From JAFDWI01 sp964449375 (GTDB taxonomy: Bacteria; Actinomycetota; Acidimicrobiia; Acidimicrobiales; Iamiaceae), in assembly GCA_964449375.1 (NCBI GenBank), contig CAYVAS010000005.1:1-64000 (forward strand): a stretch of 64,000 nt of DNA, in the 5' to 3' direction. Position 1 is the stretch's first letter. The number at the start of each line of letters is the position of its first letter. The position numbers and the translations under genes are program-made. Positions 59,855-64,000 of the stretch are shown one piece after another. The notes beneath the pieces were generated by a model, which saw only the letters and a list, made by a program, of their open reading frames with translations, made no database searches and was not told where the DNA came from.

Positions 59855-61024
59855 GTGGACCCGCGCTCCGCTTCCCGGTTCCCCGCCCTCTCTCCGGGGA
59901 TCCTCACCAGCCCCACCCGCGACGGCGGCGTGGTCTACGACCTGCTCACCAGCCGGCTGTCGTTCCTGGACCGGTCCGCCGCCGCGCTGGCCGCCGCGTG
60001 CCAGGCCCAGGCCTCCTTCGACGCGGTCACCTCCGAGTGGGCGACGGCCACCGGCGCGCCACTCGACCGGGTCCGCGCAGACACCGCCACCGCGCTCGAC
60101 GCCTTCGCCACCGCCAGGATCACCGGACGCACCACCCCGGCACCCCGGACCTTTCCCGCGCACGCACCGCCGGGGCACCTCGGCGACCGCGACCACGCCA
60201 CCACCCAGGCCGCGGGCCTGCGACGCATCCGTGTCCGGTCCACCGAACCGTCCCTGGTCGCCCTGGTCGAGCGCACCTGGGGCCTGGCGACCGACGACGA
60301 ACCCGACGCCGAGTTCACGCTGATCGAACAAGACGACGGAATCCGGCTGGTGACCGACACCGAATGGCACTTCGCCGACCGCGCCGAACTCGCCGCCGGG
60401 TTGGTCACCGTGCTCAACGACTTCGTGGCCCGTACCGCCGGCGCACTCGTGTTGCACGCCGCGACGCTCCGCGCCCCCGCCGGGCAGGTCGTGGTGTTTC
60501 CCGGCGCGCCCGGCTCGGGCAAATCCACCCTCGCCGCGGTCCTGACCCAGCACGGCTGGGACCTGGCCGCCGACGAATCGACCACGGTGCTGGCCGGGAA
60601 CCTGGCCGTGGTGCCCTGTGCCAAACCGATCGGCCTCGACGCCACGAGCTGTCAGGTGCTCGGCCTGGCCGCCGGCACCGCCGGCGACGTGGCGGTCGAC
60701 GAGATCGCCGGGCGCCCCGCCCGCATCGTCGACGAGCTCCCGACGCCCGCCGCGGTGGTGCTGCCCTCCTACGTGGGACCCGGTGCCGGCCGCGACCTCA
60801 CGATTGAGGCCGACACTGGGATCGAACGCCTGGATGGCACCGACGCGCTGGTGGCCCTGGTCGCCAACTCGTTGAACCTGCGGTACGCCGGATCAGAAGC
60901 GCTGGCCGCCCTCGTCGCCCTCGCCGAGACCGTGCCGGTGCACACCATCTCCTATGCCGACCGCGACCAGGCCGTGGAGATGCTCGCCGAACTGGGACAC
61001 GACTCGTTCGAGCGCCGGGGGTGA
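59855..61024 (+). CDS. PqqD-like + HPr-kinase-like protein (downstream of members 2 and 3)
   Basis: A 389-residue protein. The N-terminal ~90 residues are a divergent PqqD-like domain (GGVVYDLLTSRLSFLDRSAA). The kinase-like part has ALVLHAATLRAPAG, P-loop GAPGSGKST (217-225), DLAADESTTV and AKPIGLD, in the same order as its two island paralogues. It ends the glycine-rich group and is 18 bp from pcnA. The pairing of a kinase-like gene directly behind glycine-rich genes is the same as at 48.9 kb, supporting a functional link. Confidence 0.68.
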   Translation: MDPRSASRFPALSPGILTSPTRDGGVVYDLLTSRLSFLDRSAAALAAACQAQASFDAVTSEWATATGAPLDRVRADTATALDAFATARITGRTTPAPRTFPAHAPPGHLGDRDHATTQAAGLRRIRVRSTEPSLVALVERTWGLATDDEPDAEFTLIEQDDGIRLVTDTEWHFADRAELAAGLVTVLNDFVARTAGALVLHAATLRAPAGQVVVFPGAPGSGKSTLAAVLTQHGWDLAADESTTVLAGNLAVVPCAKPIGLDATSCQVLGLAAGTAGDVAVDEIAGRPARIVDELPTPAAVVLPSYVGPGAGRDLTIEADTGIERLDGTDALVALVANSLNLRYAGSEALAALVALAETVPVHTISYADRDQAVEMLAELGHDSFERRG

Positions 61025-61042
61025 CCGGTACCCTGAGACGTC

Positions 61043-62428
61043 GTGATTCCCGCCCGGTTCCGCCCCATCCTGGACGAAGTCGCGCCCCTTGGACGGCGCT
61101 TCGCCGACGCCGGCCACCGGCTCTACCTGGTGGGCGGCGTGGTCCGGGACCTGCTGGCCGGCCGGGAGCTGGGCGATTCGGCGACCGTCGATTTGGACTT
61201 CACCACCGACGCCAGCCCCGCCCAGACCAAGAAGCTGCTGCGCGACCGTGCCGGAGCGCTGTGGACCCAGGGGGAACGCTTCGGCACCATCGGCGCCAAA
61301 CTCGACGGCCGCAGCATCGAGATCACCACCCACCGGGGTGAGGCCTACCGGCCCGACTCCCGCAAGCCGGACGTGACCTTCTCGACCGAGGTCACCGACG
61401 ACCTGTCCCGCCGCGACTTCACCGTCAACGCGATGGCCATCGCCCTGCCCGAACCCGAACTCATCGACCCCTTCGACGGCGCCGCGGACCTGGCCGCCGG
61501 CCGCCTGCGGACCCCGCTGGCCCCCGAGGAGTCGTTCTCCGACGACCCGCTACGCATGATGCGGGCCGCCCGCTTCATCGCCGGCCACCGCCTGGCGCCC
61601 GACGAGGCCCTGGTCGCCGCGGCGAATCGGATGGCCGAACGGCTCTCGGTGGTGTCCGCCGAACGCATCCGCGACGAACTCGACAAACTGCTCGTCGTCG
61701 ACGATCCCTCCGCCGGGTTGTGGTTTCTGGTCGACACCGGACTGGCCGACCAGTTCCTGCCCGAACTCAGCGGCATGCGCCTGGAACAGGACCCGATCCA
61801 CCGCCACAAGGACGTGCTCGCCCACACCATCGCCGTGGTGCGCAAGACCAGTCCCCGCCGGCTCCTACGCCTGGCCGCGCTGCTCCACGACATCGGCAAG
61901 CCCGCCACGCGTTCGATCGGCCCCAATGGCGTGCACTTCCACCACCACGAGGTGGTCGGCGCCCGCATGGCCAAGGCCCGCATGAAGGAACTGCGCTACG
62001 CCAACGACGACATCGCCAAGGTCCGCAAGCTGGTGTTCCTGCACCTGCGGTTCCACACCTACGGCATGGGGTGGACCGACGCGGCGGTGCGTCGGTTCGT
62101 GCGGGACGCCGGCGACGAACTCGACGACCTGATCGAACTGACCCGCTGCGACGTGACCACCCGCAACAAGCGCAAGGCCGAGCGCCTGGCACGGCGCATG
62201 GACGAACTCGAAGCCCGCATCGCCGAGCTGGCCGCCGCCGAGGAACTCGCGGCGATCCGGCCCGAACTCGACGGCGACCAGGTCATGGCCCACCTGGGGA
62301 TCGGCCCGGGTCGTGACGTGGGCGACGCGCTCGCGATGCTGCTGGAGCTGCGCCTGGACGAAGGACTGCTGGGCGAGGACGAGGCCTACGCCCGCCTGGA
62401 CGCCTGGTGGGCCGAACGCAACGGCTGA
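61043..62428 (+). CDS. pcnA: CCA-adding enzyme / tRNA nucleotidyltransferase
   Basis: A 461-residue class II nucleotidyltransferase that builds or repairs the CCA end of tRNA. The head has LYLVGGVVRDLL and the metal pair DLDF (residues ~50-53), then SRRDFTVNAMA and a neck with DDPLRMMRAARFIA. A C-terminal HD domain follows (HRHKDVLAHTIAV, LLHDIGKPATR). It is the Rv3907c (PcnA) homologue, which in mycobacteria also lies beside the origin region. GTG 61043 is used; TACCCT eight bases upstream may give a leaderless start. Confidence 0.92.
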   Translation: MIPARFRPILDEVAPLGRRFADAGHRLYLVGGVVRDLLAGRELGDSATVDLDFTTDASPAQTKKLLRDRAGALWTQGERFGTIGAKLDGRSIEITTHRGEAYRPDSRKPDVTFSTEVTDDLSRRDFTVNAMAIALPEPELIDPFDGAADLAAGRLRTPLAPEESFSDDPLRMMRAARFIAGHRLAPDEALVAAANRMAERLSVVSAERIRDELDKLLVVDDPSAGLWFLVDTGLADQFLPELSGMRLEQDPIHRHKDVLAHTIAVVRKTSPRRLLRLAALLHDIGKPATRSIGPNGVHFHHHEVVGARMAKARMKELRYANDDIAKVRKLVFLHLRFHTYGMGWTDAAVRRFVRDAGDELDDLIELTRCDVTTRNKRKAERLARRMDELEARIAELAAAEELAAIRPELDGDQVMAHLGIGPGRDVGDALAMLLELRLDEGLLGEDEAYARLDAWWAERNG

Positions 62429-62438
62429 ACGCGTCCTG

Positions 62439-62457
62439 CCGCGGCGCCGTGCCGCGG
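62439..62457. terminator. Hairpin between convergent pcnA and methyltransferase genes
   Basis: CCGCGGC (62439-62445) and GCCGCGG (62451-62457) form a perfect 7-bp stem with a five-base loop in the 40-bp gap. No T-tract; a bidirectional terminator is plausible. Confidence 0.4.
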
Positions 62458-62468
62458 GCGGGTCCGGG

Positions 62469-63170
62469 TCAGAAGCCCTGTTTGCGGGCTCGCAGGATCA
62501 TCGTGGGCGGCACGTAGCGCAGCACGTCAGCCCACCCCGATGCCGGGGGGTGGTCCATCGACGCGGCCGGTTCGGCCATCACGTCGACCCGGTAGTTGTT
62601 GCGCGACAGCATCGTGAAGAGCTCCGCGACCGTGGGTGACGCTTCGAACCAGGACCGCCGGATGTGCAGCGGCTGGGCCGCCGCCGGGTGGATCAGCCGC
62701 AACGCCGGGTGCGGCAGCGACAGCACCAGCGGCGCCTCCTGTCTGAGCACCCGGTGCACCTGCCGGATCAGACGGGCCACGTCGTCGACCGCGGTCAACC
62801 CGTAGGCGGACAACGCCAGGTCGATGCCGTCGGCCCGCAGGAACGCCAGGTCCGCCAGCTCCCCGACGTGCAGTTCGATCTTGACCTCGGCGGCGTCCGC
62901 GGCGGCCCGGGCCCGGTCGATCTGCTCGGCTGAAGGGTCCACCGCGATGACCCGCGCCCCGCGCTCGGCCATCCGCACCGCGTTGTGCCCCGCCCCACAC
63001 CCCAGCTCGAGCACCCGGCGGCCCTCCAGATCGCCGAGCAGCCGCAGGTCGGCCTCGCCGGGGATCGCTGCCCCGAACACGATGTCGTCACCCAGCTCAC
63101 CGGCATCGGGTTGGGCCAGGGTGAAGGGTTTCCATCCCGGTGTGGGCATGACCGAGTCTTCGTTCGCCAT
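62469..63170 (-). CDS. Class I SAM-dependent methyltransferase
   Basis: A 233-residue methyltransferase. SAM-binding motif I is VLELGCGAGHNAVRMAERG, followed by VIAVDPSAEQIDRA and a later IDLALSAYGLTAVDD. The N-terminus (TPGWKPFTLAQP) and C-terminal half (YVPPTMILRARKQGF) resemble small-molecule methyltransferases, but the substrate is unknown. ATG 63170 is chosen over a longer frame beginning at 63254 because the added segment is Arg-rich and unlike the family. Convergent with pcnA. Confidence 0.82.
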   Translation of the reverse strand: MANEDSVMPTPGWKPFTLAQPDAGELGDDIVFGAAIPGEADLRLLGDLEGRRVLELGCGAGHNAVRMAERGARVIAVDPSAEQIDRARAAADAAEVKIELHVGELADLAFLRADGIDLALSAYGLTAVDDVARLIRQVHRVLRQEAPLVLSLPHPALRLIHPAAAQPLHIRRSWFEASPTVAELFTMLSRNNYRVDVMAEPAASMDHPPASGWADVLRYVPPTMILRARKQGF

Positions 63171-63257
63171 GCCCCCGAGTCTGGTCGGCGACACCCGAGC
63201 CGCGGGGGATACCGAATCGGCGACCCGCCGATGCCCGCGACGACAGCGGAGCAAAAA

Positions 63258-63275
63258 TCAGTGGTCGACCACTGA
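63258..63275. promoter_or_regulatory. 18-bp perfect palindrome (operator candidate)
   Basis: TCAGTGGTCGACCACTGA is a perfect 18-bp palindrome in the gap between the methyltransferase gene and the small gene at 63312. It lies just upstream of TACCGT (63298-63303), the likely -10 of the small gene, so a bound regulator would cover its -35 region. Confidence 0.6.
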
Positions 63276-63311
63276 GACCATCGGGCGCCGGTGTCGGTAC
63301 CGTCGCGGCCG

Positions 63312-63494
63312 ATGAGTGATGAGGAGCTCTACGACGACCTGCCGGCGATGATGGCCGTGGCCCTGCGGCTCCGGCGGGCGGGCCACGACGATGCCACGAT
63401 CGCGACCGCCGCAGGAATCCCGGTCGAAGGCGTCGGATCCCTCGTGGATCTCGCCGAGGCGAAGCTGGGTCGGCTGCGAGGCTCCGAGAGCTGA
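63312..63494 (+). CDS. 60-residue protein, possible helix-turn-helix
   Basis: A small protein with an acidic N-terminus (MSDEELYDDLPAMMAVAL) and a helical C-terminal part (AGHDDATIATAAGIPVEGVG) that could be a winged or sigma-region-4-like helix-turn-helix. No family is recognised. TACCGT eight bases before the ATG fits a leaderless start, and a perfect 18-bp palindrome lies 37 bp upstream, so it may be an autoregulator. Confidence 0.5.
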   Translation: MSDEELYDDLPAMMAVALRLRRAGHDDATIATAAGIPVEGVGSLVDLAEAKLGRLRGSES

Positions 63495-63547
63495 TCGACG
63501 GGTCCCGCCCGGGCCGGGGCGCCTCATGATGCGATAGGTTCGGCTTC

Positions 63548-64000
63548 GTGGTCGCGGATGGTGACGGTGGGCGTTCGTGGCCCTTCCACGCCCGCGCCGA
63601 GGAACTCGACGTGGTGGTCGCGGAGATCGAACGCGCCGAACGCGAACGGGCCGGGCCCGGCGGTGTGATCGTCGCCGGGCCGGCCGGGGTCGGCAAGACC
63701 CGCCTGCTGACCGAGGCTCGGATCCGGTCCGGTCCGGACATCCCACTGGTGATCGGCACCCGGTCGGACGCGTTGACCCCGTACGGGGCGGTGTCGCACC
63801 TTGCGCCCGGCTCGTCGTTGCACCACCACGCCGATGCCACCTCGTGGTATGCCGACGTCGGCGCAGCGCTGGCCCGCGGCGATGGGCGTCGGCCGGTGCT
63901 CATGGTCGACGACGCGCACCTCCTCGACGGTCCGAGCGCGGCGCTCGTGTTGCATCTGGCGGTCACCGCGACCGTCACGGTGATCGCGACGATCCGCTAC
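63548..64000 (+). CDS. AAA-domain regulator, LuxR/LAL-type (3' truncated by window edge)
   Basis: The first 151 codons of a large regulator open to the last base. It has FHARAEELDVVVAEIER, Walker A GPAGVGKTRLL and Walker B VLMVDDAHLLDG, the pattern of the AAA-type ATPase module in LuxR-family LAL regulators, which usually end in a LuxR DNA-binding domain not present here. TAGGTT (63535-63540) is seven bases before the GTG, supporting a leaderless start. The C-terminal domain must be confirmed beyond the window. Confidence 0.7.
   Translation, partial: MVADGDGGRSWPFHARAEELDVVVAEIERAERERAGPGGVIVAGPAGVGKTRLLTEARIRSGPDIPLVIGTRSDALTPYGAVSHLAPGSSLHHHADATSWYADVGAALARGDGRRPVLMVDDAHLLDGPSAALVLHLAVTATVTVIATIRY

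Noticed and set aside
47881..61000. Glycine-rich repeat arrays as CRISPR or tandem DNA repeats
   Set aside because: Units are irregular GGN codon runs in an open frame with no constant repeat or spacer; they are protein low-complexity.
63312..63494. Antitoxin of a toxin-antitoxin pair
   Set aside because: No toxin-like partner is adjacent and no antitoxin motif is visible.
1..64000. tRNA, rRNA or other structured RNA genes
   Set aside because: I looked for T-loop-like GGTTCGAATC-type sequences and cloverleaf arrangements and found none convincing by eye; a covariance-model scan would be needed to exclude them.

Overview
This is about 64 kb of very GC-rich chromosomal DNA spanning a replication origin of an actinomycete-type bacterium. 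The order rpmH-rnpA-yidD-yidC-jag-rsmG-parA-parB on one side and dnaA-dnaN-recF on the other, with trxBA and a CwlM-like gene nearby, is the actinobacterial origin layout. Tat-dependent proteins, TAnnnT -10 boxes a few bases from start codons (leaderless mRNAs), a SigR/SigH-type trxB promoter and an LPxTG protein fit Actinomycetota. An Acidimicrobiia-like lineage is my inference; no rRNA or tRNA is present to test it.

Layout. 1-3.6 kb: nitrogen control (amt-glnB-glnD, overlapping genes). 3.7-9.9 kb: an isolated PqqD/Tat/glycine-rich protein, two HAD phosphatases (one frameshifted), a TrpB2-type synthase, and leuA behind a leader peptide and attenuator. 10-24 kb: cell-surface and membrane genes (LPRTG-anchored protein, two paralogous LRV-repeat membrane proteins, hydrolases, a DsbA-type protein, two glycosyltransferase-like genes, a CopC-CopD protein). 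24-37 kb: an NlpC/P60 peptidoglycan hydrolase, a degenerate PilT-like ATPase, an HDAC-like deacetylase, a GNAT, a large secreted/membrane protein, DegV, a Ser/Thr kinase with a C-terminal discoidin-like domain, trxB-trxA and a CwlM-like protein. 37-47.7 kb: the origin core with parAB, five parS sites, the rpmH-to-rsmG operon, dnaA, the oriC candidate, dnaN and recF. 47.8-61 kb: an accessory island. 61-64 kb: pcnA, a methyltransferase, a tiny gene behind a perfect 18-bp palindrome, and the start of an AAA/LuxR-type regulator.

The most unusual part is the island at 47.8-61 kb, directly downstream of recF. It encodes Tat-exported glycine-rich proteins together with proteins combining PqqD-like (RiPP-recognition-like) domains, HPr-kinase-like P-loop kinases and an unrecognised C-terminal domain of about 233 residues. 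One open frame fuses the glycine-rich, PqqD-like and C-terminal modules, and a remote gene at 3.8 kb fuses a PqqD-like domain to a Tat signal and glycine-rich body. I infer a cytoplasmic recognition-and-modification system acting on glycine-rich proteins before Tat export. The function is unproven.

I saw no rRNA, tRNA, CRISPR array, insertion sequence or prophage genes. Start sites given as leaderless or as CTG/TTG are inferences from position and from nearby -10 or Shine-Dalgarno-like sequences.
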